Origin: Phytophthora quininea
Taxonomy: Eukaryota > Oomycota > Peronosporomycetes > Peronosporales > Peronosporaceae
Length of the DNA stretch: 64,000 nucleotides
Assembly: GCA_011947345.1 (NCBI GenBank)
Contig: JAAVTG010000075.1
Location: 496,001 to 560,000 of the forward strand
Direction of reading: 5' to 3'
Part shown: piece by piece, positions 22,799 through 33,134 of the stretch
Numbering within the stretch: position 1 is the first letter of the stretch
Layout of the letters: each line of letters opens with the position of its first letter
Notes under the pieces: generated by a model
What the model saw: only the letters and a program-made list of their open reading frames with translations
Told to the model about the DNA's origin: nothing
The model's database searches: none
Made by a program: the position numbers and the translations under genes

Positions 22799-25566
22799 AT
22801 GAAGGCGCTGCGGGCAGCCGTCTCCGGCTCGCGCGTGCGCTTCATGCAGGACGGCTTCGACCTGGACCTGACCTACATCACACCCAAGCTCATCGCCATG
22901 GGCTACCCGGCCTCTGGCGTCGAGAAGACCTACCGCAACGACATCAACGAGGTTTGCCACTAAATTTCTCATTTTCTGAAGGAAATAGAGTACTAATTCG
23001 CGTGGCTTTTATATATTTTAGGTGGCCAATTTCCTAAACTCGAGGCATCCGAACGCCTACCGCGTCTACAACCTCAGCGAACGGTAAGGACCTGAAACAA
23101 TACTGTTTGACACGTATTAATTAATAATTGTAATGAATTTATTTACTGCAGATCCTACGACTACAACAAGTTTGAAGGGAGAGTGAGCGAATGCGGCTTC
23201 CCGGACCACCACCCGCCGCCACTGCAGCTGCTGCTGGACATCATGAACGACATGATCGAATGGGTGGCCAAAAGTCCCAAGCACGTTATTGTAGTGCACT
23301 GTTTGGCGGGCAAAGGCCGCACGGGCGTCGTGTGCTCCTGCTATTTACTGTTGACGGGATACTACGGCAGCGTGTTTAAACTCCGCAAAGAAAGGGAACT
23401 GAGAGAGCTGGCCAACAGCTCCATCCGGGACTTCTGGAACGCACGAGGACAAGGAGTGCGCTTCCCGAGCCAAGCTTTGTATATTTATTACTTCATCAAG
23501 GTGCTCAGGAGGCTGGGACGAATGCCGACGCAGATACCGCGGATGCGACCGTCCAAAAGATGCATCTGCGCAGTATTGTGCTCAATGGGGTGCCGGATTT
23601 TGAGGCTCAGCCACGTGGCGGATGCACGCCGTTCCTGCAAGTGCTGCCAGCTCCATCCCAGCATTTCCAGCCCCACTTACTGTACAATAGCTCGTGGCAG
23701 CGACCGAAGTTTGAGACGTATCAGGCGGACCCTCAAGGGTCGATCATTTTTGAGGTGCGTGGTGCGTGTAAGTGATAAAAGAGGCAAGGAAATAATGTTT
23801 TATTTGTTGTGTCAATTGCAGGTAAACGCAGAGGTACAGGGAGACGTGCTGGTGAGATGTTTCCATGCCAATACGACCAACATCCTCGGGAAGCACATGG
23901 TGAAGATGTTTCATTTCACTTTCAATACGGATTTCTTCCATAACTACGTAAGTCTCGTCGCTATAGAAGTCTGTGTGCGTACGCTAACGTATTTTGCATG
24001 CAACAGAGTAATGTTTACCGCCTACCGAAGGTTGAGGTAGACGAGGCGACTGGCAATCAGCGCTTCCCGGACAATTTCCAGGTGCTTTGCCACGTTGAAA
24101 TGCTAGATGCAGATGGGAACCCGTTTCCTCCGAAGTCTTCCTCCTCTTCAGTCTTGCAAGCGTCCAGTAGCAGCAGTATTCGCGACGATGACAAGGAGCA
24201 AGCGGCGCGTCCGCACTCTGCGCCACAGCAGCGGCGAATGACTGTTCCAAATCATCCGCCAAGGTATGAACCACAACAACTTCCTCCTCAGCCTTCCTTT
24301 CGACAAGAAGAAGCGATCCCAACGATGCAAGGCTGGCTGAAAAAGCAAGGTGGCTTCGTCAAGAATTGGAAGAAGCGCTGGTTTGTTGCGCGCGAAGGCA
24401 AGATGATGTACTACCACGGCCCCTCCGATCCATCGCCTCTTGGCGTGGTCAATCTGCGTCGTATTACAGTAGAAATCTGCGAGCCACGCGAAGTCAATGC
24501 GCGCAACAAGAGTCTGCATTTCTTCAAGGTGGTTCCTCCAAGTACTGATCAACGCACGTATTTCTTCGGCGCCGACACGGAGCAGGACCTTGTCAAGTGG
24601 ATTCATGTGCTGGGCGCAGTCCACTTACGGGGTTAGTGGTATTTTGCGGAGACCTTCTAATGTACGTAGCAACACGTTTGCTACACGTACATCGTTCAGT
24701 CGATCGTCGGAAGGGATTCGACCACGGCCAAGTGATGCCCATAGCCAGAGTTACCACACAGCGCGGTCTTCAGTCCCAACATGGTCGCATCTGCGCCTGC
24801 TGGCGGCTTGCCGTTGCACGATATTCGCCAGTCGGTGCAGTTGAACGCGACGGAACTTTCGTTTCATATGCCTGACGAAGAGAACGATCAGCTAAACGCA
24901 GGAGGGTCATCTGGGTCATCGGGTAGCCCAGATAGACGTGAAAGTCTTCCAAACGACTTTGCCGGAGCGGCTCAACGCGCTCTCGAGATGCGATCACTGT
25001 CCTTCTCGGACTACGAAGACCATCAAGGAGATCGTTTGTCATCAACTTCAGTGTCGGCCATGACGCAATGTGTCCCTGCTGAGCCTGTGGCTGATTTGAC
25101 GTCAACTCTTTCTGCGCGAGAGCAGGAGTCCCTACTAAGAGAAGTGAACGGCTTCGAAGCTGGGATCTACATCTATTCGGCTGACGAACTGCAGGAAGCT
25201 GCAAGACTGCAGAAGTTTATGCGCGAGACGCAGTCGACAAACGCAGATGGTCCAGAATTTGGCGCTGATCCTGCGCTGGCGGCCTCTCATGGCCTGAAGG
25301 CGTCGCCGCCTGGTACATTAAGCCGCCAATTGCATCGGTATGTGGCATGTAAACGCATGGGCGACGCCGAGCAACTGCTGACGGAGCTTGTGATTACAAA
25401 ATTCCCAGGTCTGATCGATGCGATGGACCACGACCCATTGGCCTTCACGCAGCTCATTGCTGGTGGAGACATTTCCGTTGCTAGTCACCGCTTACAAGAG
25501 CAGGAAGGAGGCACGCCTGCGGTACGGCAAGACTCGAGCGGCAATCGCCGAGCTATCTTCTTCTAG
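22799..25566 (+). CDS. PTEN-like phosphoinositide 3-phosphatase with PH domain and C-terminal extension
   Basis: Lipid phosphatase that would remove the 3-phosphate of PI(3,4,5)P3. Exons are 22799-22951, 23022-23083, 23152-23754, 23822-23947 and from 24007, all with GT-AG introns of 59-70 nt. The first exon carries a basic PIP2-binding-like start and DGFDLDLTYIT. The P-loop HCLAGKGRTG is at about 23297-23326; Leu replaces the Lys of human PTEN after the Cys. A C2-like region follows, then a PH domain (MQGWLKKQGGFVKNWKKRWF to DLVKWIHVLG, 24325-24615). A G3 run near 23516 breaks the frame between phosphatase and C2 and is probably an undercall. The frame stops at 24634, but a 68-nt intron (24632-24699, GTTAGT to TTCAG) with one G missing next to it, and a C3 run near 24778, would join a Ser-rich tail ending at TAG 25564-25566. 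If that join is wrong, the tail is a separate gene from about 24781. Confidence 0.85.
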
Positions 25567-25689
25567 ATCAGGGTATTAGCTCAACTAGATGTGCTCAACA
25601 ACATTAAACCTGTAACAGGATTTGTTCCATGCACGCAAGTCTTCATCATATTCGATGTAACAACTTTATTATCACACAGTCGAGTGTGT

Positions 25690-27276
25690 TCAAGCAGGAG
25701 AAATGAGCTGGAGAGTTGCCGCAGCACAAAACACTGTCGCAATGACAGCAAGAGCCGATAACAATGCCAGTCGGATCTTTCCTGGCGGCTGGAGCGCCAT
25801 GGCGTGAGTCGGACGTAAAAGACCAGTGGGAATAAGTAGCACAGCATCAGCAAAATGCTTGCTCCAACAAAAGAGAACACTACTTGCAGTCCGGGCACAC
25901 GCAAAGCGCACAAAATTTGCGCCACCAGCAACACCACCGTCACAACTCCTTGGACTCTTCTCGACGGTTCCAAGTCGAGGCCTTCTTCTTCTCCATCGTC
26001 TTCTCGAGATGAAAGCTGTGCACATTTCCAACACCAGCGAACGGAGCGGGTGGAACAACAACGGGAAGGACAGCAAAATCGTCAACAACATCGCCACACG
26101 CGGCACGGCCATGATCGGATCGTACGAGAGGTTCAGCAGGATATTGCCTTGCGTGTTGGCTCCGTAGATCTGAGCCGCACAAACGCCAAAGACAGCATAA
26201 AGCAGTACACACGAAGCAACAGCCACGCCTAGATGGCGGCGCATTGTTCGTCCAGCAGCTTGCAAGAGGTGCACAGCCACAGGAGCTTGTGTGCTGCCAA
26301 GTTCTTCAATATCCTGGTCCTGTTGGGATCTCCGCTGCGCTGTCTCCGACGCCACGAGCTGCGCAAGCAATGGAATGACGTTCAGATGAAGCATAAAGGT
26401 GAAGTTGTAGATGCCCACCACCTCGGAAACTCTCCAAAACAACGAGGCATCACTTTCCGAGACAGAAGGGAGCGCATGACTCGTATCGCCACCCCCAACA
26501 GCAGCACGATACGCCACAGCAGCCACCAGGTAGACGGAAAAGAACACTCCAAAGTACGAGGAGAACCGCAGCGCTGAGATCTTGCTCAGAAAGCCAAGTG
26601 GCAGCACCACAACCAGCACAATGACCCAAACAGCAACAACCACGTCGTGGTGCTGTTCTTGTTGCGATCGCTGGTTAAAATCTGCAATCACCGTCGACAG
26701 AATCATCGGCGCCATGTCCTTCACGACTCGGACGCAGCCAACACAAGCGCCGAATACCGCGAAAGCTGTCAATGCGCCAGTTAATCTCGCCAACGGCTTG
26801 CCACCAGCTCTCCACGCCAAGTGTTGGTACGTTTCCCGACCCTCTTGCAAGTCACTGGAACTGTCCAAAGCCACCGCCACGTGAATAGTCACGAGGGTAT
26901 CAGCAGTGAAAGCCATTCCCAACCCCACAGCGAGCAGCACCAACACCGCTTGAACTGGCGTCAACAACACGAAAGTGTATGGAACTGTCAACGTACCGGC
27001 GCCGATTGCCGACATGAGCAGTGTGAATGCCACGGCGCAGTTCTTCCCCAACCATTGGCACGGTGACGTAGCAAGCGGCTGCGGTTCGTCGACTACAACG
27101 TCCAGATGCTGCACGGGCTTCGGCGCTGGAACGTCCTCGGCGATGACCAACGGGAACCCTGTCTCGAAGGACGGACGACGGTGTCGATGCGAAGATAGCG
27201 GCGCAGGGGACACCGGCAGCAGCGGAGACGCCTCCGTCGTCATTGGAGCAATTGATGGAATGCTACGTCGGACCAT
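25690..27276 (-). CDS. Amino-acid transporter, AAAP/SLC38-like family
   Basis: Multi-span transporter of the amino acid/auxin permease superfamily. A hydrophilic N-terminus (ATG at 27276 or 27243) with SPLLPVSPAPLSS is followed by the first helix and the family hallmark SAIGAGTLTVPYTF, then about ten more helices, including VVGIYNFTFMLHLNVIPLL and the FPLLFHPLRSL motif typical of SLC38-like proteins. The C-terminal quarter changes frame. In a second frame (about 26030-25830) a perfect pair of helices is read, containing LQVVFSFVGASILLMLCYLF. The original frame returns near 25815, where a C2 run lacks one base, to end LQLISPA at 25690. The upstream shift near 26030 is not resolved. Vacuolar or plasma-membrane location cannot be told from sequence. 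Transcribed convergently with PTEN. Confidence 0.82.
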   Translation of the reverse strand: MVRRSIPSIAPMTTEASPLLPVSPAPLSSHRHRRPSFETGFPLVIAEDVPAPKPVQHLDVVVDEPQPLATSPCQWLGKNCAVAFTLLMSAIGAGTLTVPYTFVLLTPVQAVLVLLAVGLGMAFTADTLVTIHVAVALDSSSDLQEGRETYQHLAWRAGGKPLARLTGALTAFAVFGACVGCVRVVKDMAPMILSTVIADFNQRSQQEQHHDVVVAVWVIVLVVVLPLGFLSKISALRFSSYFGVFFSVYLVAAVAYRAAVGGGDTSHALPSVSESDASLFWRVSEVVGIYNFTFMLHLNVIPLLAQLVASETAQRRSQQDQDIEELGSTQAPVAVHLLQAAGRTMRRHLGVAVASCVLLYAVFGVCAAQIYGANTQGNILLNLSYDPIMAVPRVAMLLTILLSFPLLFHPLRSLVLEMCTAFISRRRWRRRRPRLGTVEKSPRSCDGGVAGGANFVRFACARTASSVLFCWSKHFADAVLLIPTGLLRPTHAMALQPPGKIRLALLSALAVIATVFCAAATLQLISPA

Positions 27277-27617
27277 CCGGTTACGATCATACGACAGCAA
27301 TTTGAATAAGATTGTGGCCGAAAAGCTGTATGAGTTGAATGGTTCCTTACATTATTTATCAAGCGACGAACTCCATCGCTACTACTCACACGCTACTCAT
27401 TTATCTATCCGCACGTACTGCTGTCTTCATGGAGTCGCGTGCTGGGCTTGTCGTTTGATTCCTTTGAGTCGTAGCCTTCGAGTAGTAAGGCTCGAGTTTT
27501 CTATCACAGTCGTCTGCGAGCCTGAGGTTTTTGATACTTGCCATGCTTGGTCCTTTGCTTTATATCTTCACTAAAATTCGCGTGCCTTGGTCTTGATACA
27601 AACAGTCTATCGAGTAC

Positions 27618-29280
27618 TCATCCGAGGGTGTCCAAAACGGCCTGCGCGCGTCGATTAAAATCCGTGTCGTAGTCAGCAAGCAGCGGCTGCAGCAAGTTGA
27701 CCACTTGGACAGCCGCCAGTCGTTGGTTGGGGTCCGCCAGCAGCACGCCGCGGAAGATTTCATAAATTAGCGGAGGGAACTCGATGTTACGGAAGCAGAT
27801 TAAGCATCCTTCTTGGCCGAGGCACGAGTTGTAGCCTGGCTGGTGTGCGTGGGCCAGCAAGTTCGTCGCCCAGTTCGTGTCGCACACGAGAGCCAAGTGG
27901 CCCTTTGGATATCCGAAACACAGCAATTGATACAGCTATAAAATAAATAAATAAAAATGAGTAACTTTCATCAAGTGAAACAAAAAGGTAACAAAATGAA
28001 CGTACCAATACTCCCGCCGACCACATATCCGCCGGTGCTCCTAGAAACCCCGGTCTCGGCGACGGGTGTTGGTTATGTGCGCGCACTTCCTCGGCCACAT
28101 AGAGAGGTTTAAATTTTACCAGTCGGTCGTCCGCTCCCGCTCGTCCGTTGTTTGTCATGATCTCGGAGCTGCCAAAGTCGATAATTTTGGATTCAAGTCC
28201 TTGTCCATCACGACATTGCACGGGTCCACGTCCAAGTGGCACACATTCTGCGCGTGCATGTAGGCGAGTCCTTTAAGCACGCCTTGGAAAATGTGCAGGG
28301 CCTCGAGCATCCAAGCTCTGGCCACAAAAGTGTTGACTTTGTGCTCCAGTTCTGGTAGCGATGTCATGTTGGCCACCAGCCTCTCTACAGCGAATCTCTT
28401 GTAGTCTGTGAGCCGCCTCTTGGCGTACATGATGAGACTGCCGTTGGCCGCCCAGTCCATGGCGATATATTCGTTAAACTCGTCGGCCAGACACTCCCAC
28501 TGGGAGAAATGCGGCGACTGGTACACCCCGCAGAAGCCTGGGGGCTGCAGCTGCGCCATGACGCGCACCTCGTTCAGCACGTCGTCGTGCTGCAGCTTGA
28601 GCTGCGTCTTGTCCATCACCTTGAGCGCCACGTCGTACACGGGCGCTGCGTCCAGCCGCCCGCGCTGGAAGTACTTGGCGAAGCGCACGACCCCGCAGCG
28701 ACACACTCCTAATAGAGCGCTCTCTTCTTGTGTGGCTTCGTCGGTGGTGAGTGGTGACTGGTGCAAAGGATGCGCAAAGCAGAGCAGGCCGCCGCGCTCG
28801 TCGTCCCAGGGCAGCAGCAGCACGGGAAGCTGCAGATCGAAGGCCGGATAGCGAGGGGCACTCCCCGGTGGTGGAACGACACGTAGCGAGGCTCCCCGCG
28901 CTGTCGGTTGTAGGCGAACTCAACGAGCTGCAGCGTGTCGACGTTCATGGTCTGCGGTAGATTGCAAAGTGAGTCGAGTTTGGCGCCGCCAGATTTGGTA
29001 CCGGATTTGCGGTACCGTTTCGGCAACTTTTGCAGCGGAATGTTAGTCAGTGGGTTGAAGTGCCACTTCGCAACACGTTGGTTTGATGAGCGTAAGAGTT
29101 CCGCTTCTGGACTGTTCGACTGAGAGGTTTCGCTTGGTAAACCTGGTGCTTGGCAGCATTGGAAATGTGCGGGACGAGTTCTCGGTCGCTTTGGTGAACG
29201 AGATGGGAATGCTACAATATCGTGCAGTTCGAAAATGACGTGGTCGCTGAGTTTCTCACATGATCCTGTGGTTGCAGTTT
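27618..29280 (-). CDS. Divergent serine/threonine protein kinase with N-terminal extension
   Basis: Protein kinase with unusual motifs. An N-terminal region (about 29280-28880) is Pro/Arg/Lys-rich and includes KLPKRYRKSGTKSGG. The kinase domain reads a glycine loop LGVCRCGVVRFAKYF, ALKVMDK, helix C in NEVRVMAQL, hinge YIAMDWAANGS, a long insert, then HLDVDPCNVVMD (HLD instead of HRD), IIDFGSSE and ADMWSAGVL. A 70-nt intron (28005-27936, GTACGT to TTATAG) separates the last exon, ending at TGA 27618-27620. Two apparent -1 shifts sit at a G4 run (about 28858) and an A4 run just before the DFG (about 28188); both disappear with one more base. The 5' end is not settled: an acceptor-like CTTCAG stands at 29281, and an upstream exon probably exists near 29290-29400. 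Which pathway it serves is unknown. Confidence 0.7.
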
Positions 29281-29546
29281 CTGAAGGCAGCAGTGATCAT
29301 GTCCAAGCCACTTGGTGTCACTCGGATCGCAGTTGAGACGCGGCTGGAGCTGGAGCACTGAGTCGCACGTAAAGCTACTTGGAACGATGTAGCCCAAGAG
29401 GAGACGAGTCTAGTGGAGCAGTAGCTCTCCCACAGCGATATGAGCGATTAGCGCTGAAAACGGTAGTTCACGGTGGTGTGAACAACAGCTTGTATTACCG
29501 GCACAGACTCTAAACGAACGCACAAGCCACTCCTTCAAAAAAAAAC

Positions 29547-31052
29547 CTACTGGTGGTTGCCGAAATTGCCAAAGCCGTAGTTGCGTCCACCAAAGCCTTG
29601 GTCATTGTTGTTGGTGGCGGTGGAATCACTGGAAGTATCGCTTGAAGGCGTAGATGTCGTCGAATAGTCGGCTTCGCCGGCAGTGGAAGCGGTGGTGGGC
29701 GAAGTCGCTGCTGTCTGAGTCGTGACATCGCTAGTTGAGCTGGTCGCCGTGGTAGCGGCTGTAGAAGATGTGGTCTCTTGAGCAGTGGATGCGCTCGAAG
29801 CAGTGGACGATGTCGTGGTCGTTGCCGCCGACGAGGAGCTCGAGCTGTCGATGTCGTCCAGCGTGCCCACGCCAAAGTTCGCCGTCGCCAGCGTCAGCGT
29901 CGCAGCCGAAGAGGGACTGTACGCGCTCACCACGGCCGCCGCGTTCGTCACCGCCGACTCGTCGTTCTGGCCCGTCAGCTCGCCGTCACTGTTCACCACG
30001 GTGTTCTCGATGCAGTCGCGGCCCAGCGCCGACTCGCAGTACGACTGCGTGTCGCTGGACGGCACCATGATAGCACCGGTGGCGTCGTCGTCCAGCAACA
30101 CCGGCTCCGTGCACGTGTCCATGTAGTTGCCCTCGGCCACCGTGTACGACTCGTCGATGGGGTCGAAGTTGTGGCCCGAGTTGTTGTAAAAGTAGTTGTT
30201 GGCGGCGTGCAGCACCGTGTTGCCGCCCACCTTGGGCGAGCGGCCCGACGTCTGGTGAATGTAGTTGTTGACGAGGCTCACCTTGGTCTCTGTGCCGTAG
30301 AAGAGCATGGTCCAGTAGTGGCGGTTATCGCACGACGCCGAGTACTCGGTGTAGCCGTCGAAGTCGCAGTAGCTGATGGTCATGCTCTTGACGCTGGCCG
30401 TGTTGGTGGCGATCATCTGGCGGCCGATGCTCGAGATCTTGACGCGGTCCAGCCACACGTTTTCCTGCGCAGTCTCGCCGCCGTCCGCGCCTTGGATGTA
30501 GATGGCGTCGCCGCCCCAGATCAAGTGCGGATTGAGGTTGGTGATGTGGATGTTCTGCACGATGACGTTGCTGCCGAGGATCCAGAGGCCCTTGCCGACG
30601 ATCACACCGGACGTGCCGACGCCGCGGAGGGTCTTGTTGTCGGCCACCTGCAGCGGGTTGGGCCCGGCGTTGTCGTACGTGACCTCGACCGAGATGCCTT
30701 CCTCGCAGCCGCCCGTGTTGGACATGCCGCCGCTCTGCAGGATCACATCCTGGCCCTTGCAGCCGTTGTTCTTGGCGATGCATTCCTGGTTCGACAGCGG
30801 CCGACAGCCGTCCTCGGTGGTGGAGCCTTCCGAGTTGCGGTAGTCAAACTCCTGCTGTAAGATGATCACGCGGGCCTCGTCGTCCGACAAGTACGACGTC
30901 AGCTCGTCGATGGTGGTCGGGTAGACCGGGTCGACGTCGCCTCCACCGGTGGCGCCGGAAGCGAGCCCGGGGGCAGTGCCAGTGTTAATGGCGGCGACGG
31001 AGTGCACAGCGACTATGATCGCGCAGATGAATCCGAAGCGGAAGATCTTCAT
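29547..31052 (-). CDS. Secreted pectin lyase (PL1 family), copy 2, intact
   Basis: Intact 501-residue pectin lyase. The signal peptide from the ATG at 31052 ([12 protein letters not shown], cleavage expected after about Ala19-Ala20) leads into a beta-helix domain. The catalytic region has [26 protein letters not shown], the [11 protein letters not shown] segment and [16 protein letters not shown], matching fungal and oomycete pectin lyases; an enzyme of this type makes unsaturated oligogalacturonides from methylated pectin in the plant wall. After about residue 375 comes a Ser/Thr-rich tail, probably O-glycosylated, ending [14 protein letters not shown]. It is nearly identical through the catalytic domain to the broken copy at 6774-8552 and in opposite orientation, with a shorter, different tail. 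It keeps both GACGTCG repeats (30894-30900 and 30932-30938) whose recombination would explain the deletion in copy 1. Confidence 0.93.
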   Translation of the reverse strand: MKIFRFGFICAIIVAVHSVAAINTGTAPGLASGATGGGDVDPVYPTTIDELTSYLSDDEARVIILQQEFDYRNSEGSTTEDGCRPLSNQECIAKNNGCKGQDVILQSGGMSNTGGCEEGISVEVTYDNAGPNPLQVADNKTLRGVGTSGVIVGKGLWILGSNVIVQNIHITNLNPHLIWGGDAIYIQGADGGETAQENVWLDRVKISSIGRQMIATNTASVKSMTISYCDFDGYTEYSASCDNRHYWTMLFYGTETKVSLVNNYIHQTSGRSPKVGGNTVLHAANNYFYNNSGHNFDPIDESYTVAEGNYMDTCTEPVLLDDDATGAIMVPSSDTQSYCESALGRDCIENTVVNSDGELTGQNDESAVTNAAAVVSAYSPSSAATLTLATANFGVGTLDDIDSSSSSSAATTTTSSTASSASTAQETTSSTAATTATSSTSDVTTQTAATSPTTASTAGEADYSTTSTPSSDTSSDSTATNNNDQGFGGRNYGFGNFGNHQ

Positions 31053-31088
31053 TGCAGTGAATATCTTGGGACTGCGGAGGAGTTGGCG

Positions 31089-31101
31089 AAAAGCAGAATG
31101 A
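31089..31101 (-). promoter_or_regulatory. Initiator-like element of pectin lyase copy 2
   Basis: On the minus strand TCATTCTGCTTTT lies about 40 bases upstream of the ATG and fits the oomycete initiator, though the flanking part differs from the element of copy 1. Confidence 0.45.
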
Positions 31102-31512
31102 GTCCGCCAGTCGCCTTGGGGTTTTGAGTCATCACGTAGTGGGCCGTTGAATGTATCTTCGCCCGATCAAGACTTGAGACCCAGTCGAGTTGTTGCAAAT
31201 ATCTTTGCTCCCGACAACCAGGAGGTGATCCTGCGTGAACACACCTGGTAGATAATCACAGTCGTGCGCGATAGCTGCAGCAGCAACACGTGGCCGTGGC
31301 CTGTCCTTCAACTCTGCAGCCGACAGAGCCGCGTGCCTCGGTCATCTCCTTCCTTGTCGCCGTGAACAGGAGGAGATCACCATTGCCTTCTGCTTCACTT
31401 CTCGACAGCTGAATAAGTGCCCTTGTTTTTGTATGTAGATCACCGAAATATCATTTCGTCCAATCATATCGCTCGAATCGCGTTTCAAACGATTGTGTGG
31501 CCACTCCTCGCC

Positions 31513-32777
31513 ATGCTGCGTCTGGTGCTGTCGCGGTCTCGATCGGCGCTGCCTGCGCTGTCCCGGGCTTCGCGACGCACCCCGTCAAGCCTGCGAACAA
31601 CACTGCAGCCGATCGTCGCCTGCAGGACAGCTACTACGTGCGTATCACCCGCAAATATCCGCGTGTGTGGGGCAAGTCGTTGCCTCTTGGGGTCCTGGAC
31701 CGCACCGTGGAGTTCCTGGAGGACCGAGGCTTCAGCAAGACCAAGGCACTACAAACCATCTCCAAGCACACTGGGGTGCGGTACATACACTGCTATTAAC
31801 ATGGTTGCTGTAACAATTAACGGGGTTTGATTTCTTAGCTGACCAATTACACGATCGACATGATGAACCGCAAGGTGAGATTATAATACAGCAGCAGAAG
31901 AAGAAATGGGATATATTCTAATCGAATGTTCATTATAGATTGACTACTTTAGTGCCATGGGGCTGACCCACGACAAGATCAATGACATTATTATGAGAAG
32001 CCCCAACATTCTCGGCGCGTCGTTTGACAAGCTCCGGATATTGGAGAACTGGTACATCCAGCACGGCGTGGCGCCGGAAAAAGTAAATGCGGTTTGGAAG
32101 TTGCTGGAGATGATAGGGGAACTAACGTTGATGGTTCTTGGACGTAGATTCCGTTCGTATACAACGTGTTCCCGAATGTGGCGACCAACAGCATCGAGCG
32201 CAACTTGAACACGAAAGTGGAGTTCCTCAAGAACTTTGGCTGCACTGACGTGCAGATCGCGCGGCTGTTAACATTAGGGCCGCAGATATTCTCGCTGAGC
32301 ATCGACCGGATGCAAGTCACCATCAACTTCCTACTGAAGGTGGGTCTCTCGAGAGAGAAACTACCCGGACTGATCGCGAGATGTCCGATGGTGCTCGCGC
32401 TCAAGCTCGAGCGCATCCAGGAGTCCTTGGACGCGGTGGAGGACATGTTTGGCGAAGGCACGGGCCTGACCGTGCTGCAGTCGCACTTCCGCATCGTCAT
32501 GTACAATGTCGACGGCATTCGACAGTCGTTCGACTTCCTGGTGTCGCTGGGATTCACGCCGGACCGAATCATGCAAAACACGCAGTTCATCGTGCGCAGT
32601 GTGAGCGGCATCCTGCGACCGCGCGCCAGGTTCTTAGAGGAGCAGGGCGTCGACATGATCCACGAGATCGACTGGATCCGCATGTCTGACCGCTTCTTCA
32701 TCCAGAGGTATCCGAGCTACGCCCAGTTCCTGCAGCAGTACAAGGAGCAGCAAATGATAGCGGTTACGACCGCATAG
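31513..32777 (+). CDS. mTERF-family mitochondrial regulator
   Basis: Mitochondrial transcription termination factor family protein, an alpha-solenoid nucleic-acid binder. The N-terminus MLRLVLSRSRSALPALSRAS is rich in Arg, Ser and Leu with no acids, as in mitochondrial targeting peptides. A C4 run at about 31585 lacks one C relative to the frame that continues ADRRLQDSYYVRI. Exons are 31513-31775, 31839-31874, 31939-32082 and 32148-32777; introns of 63-65 nt have GT-AG ends, and the third contains CTAAC. The second exon is only 36 nt (12 codons). mTERF repeats are visible as MGLTHDKINDIIMRSPNIL, FGCTDVQIARLLTLGPQIF, VGLSREKLPGLIARCPMVL and LGFTPDRIMQNTQFIV. The stop is TAG at 32775-32777. It probably acts in organellar transcription or ribosome assembly; the exact target is unknown. 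Confidence 0.87.
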
Positions 32778-33134
32778 TGTTGGCAATAGAGTCTTGTTGC
32801 TGTTGCTGTGCGTGGTAGTCATGACTCATGATGCAGCCATGTCTTGTCTCTTAAGTTCGCATCGGTGCCACAGTCGCACTTAGGCCAAGGTATCAGAAGC
32901 CATTTCCTCGTCCTCCATGCTGCTCAACGTCTTCATCTCCTCGCCGTATTAAAAACGTACAATCCAAATTCTTTAGTCACTGCCTTTCCTACATGCTTAC
33001 CACGTGCAGCGAAGCCGTTTGGTCCGCGTATACTTCCCATCTGACAAACTCATCTTGACCTATCCTCGAAACTGGCCACCCTCTAAGTTCGCGGTCTCCA
33101 CTTCCCATTCCGCTGCACGAGTGACGTATCTCCA

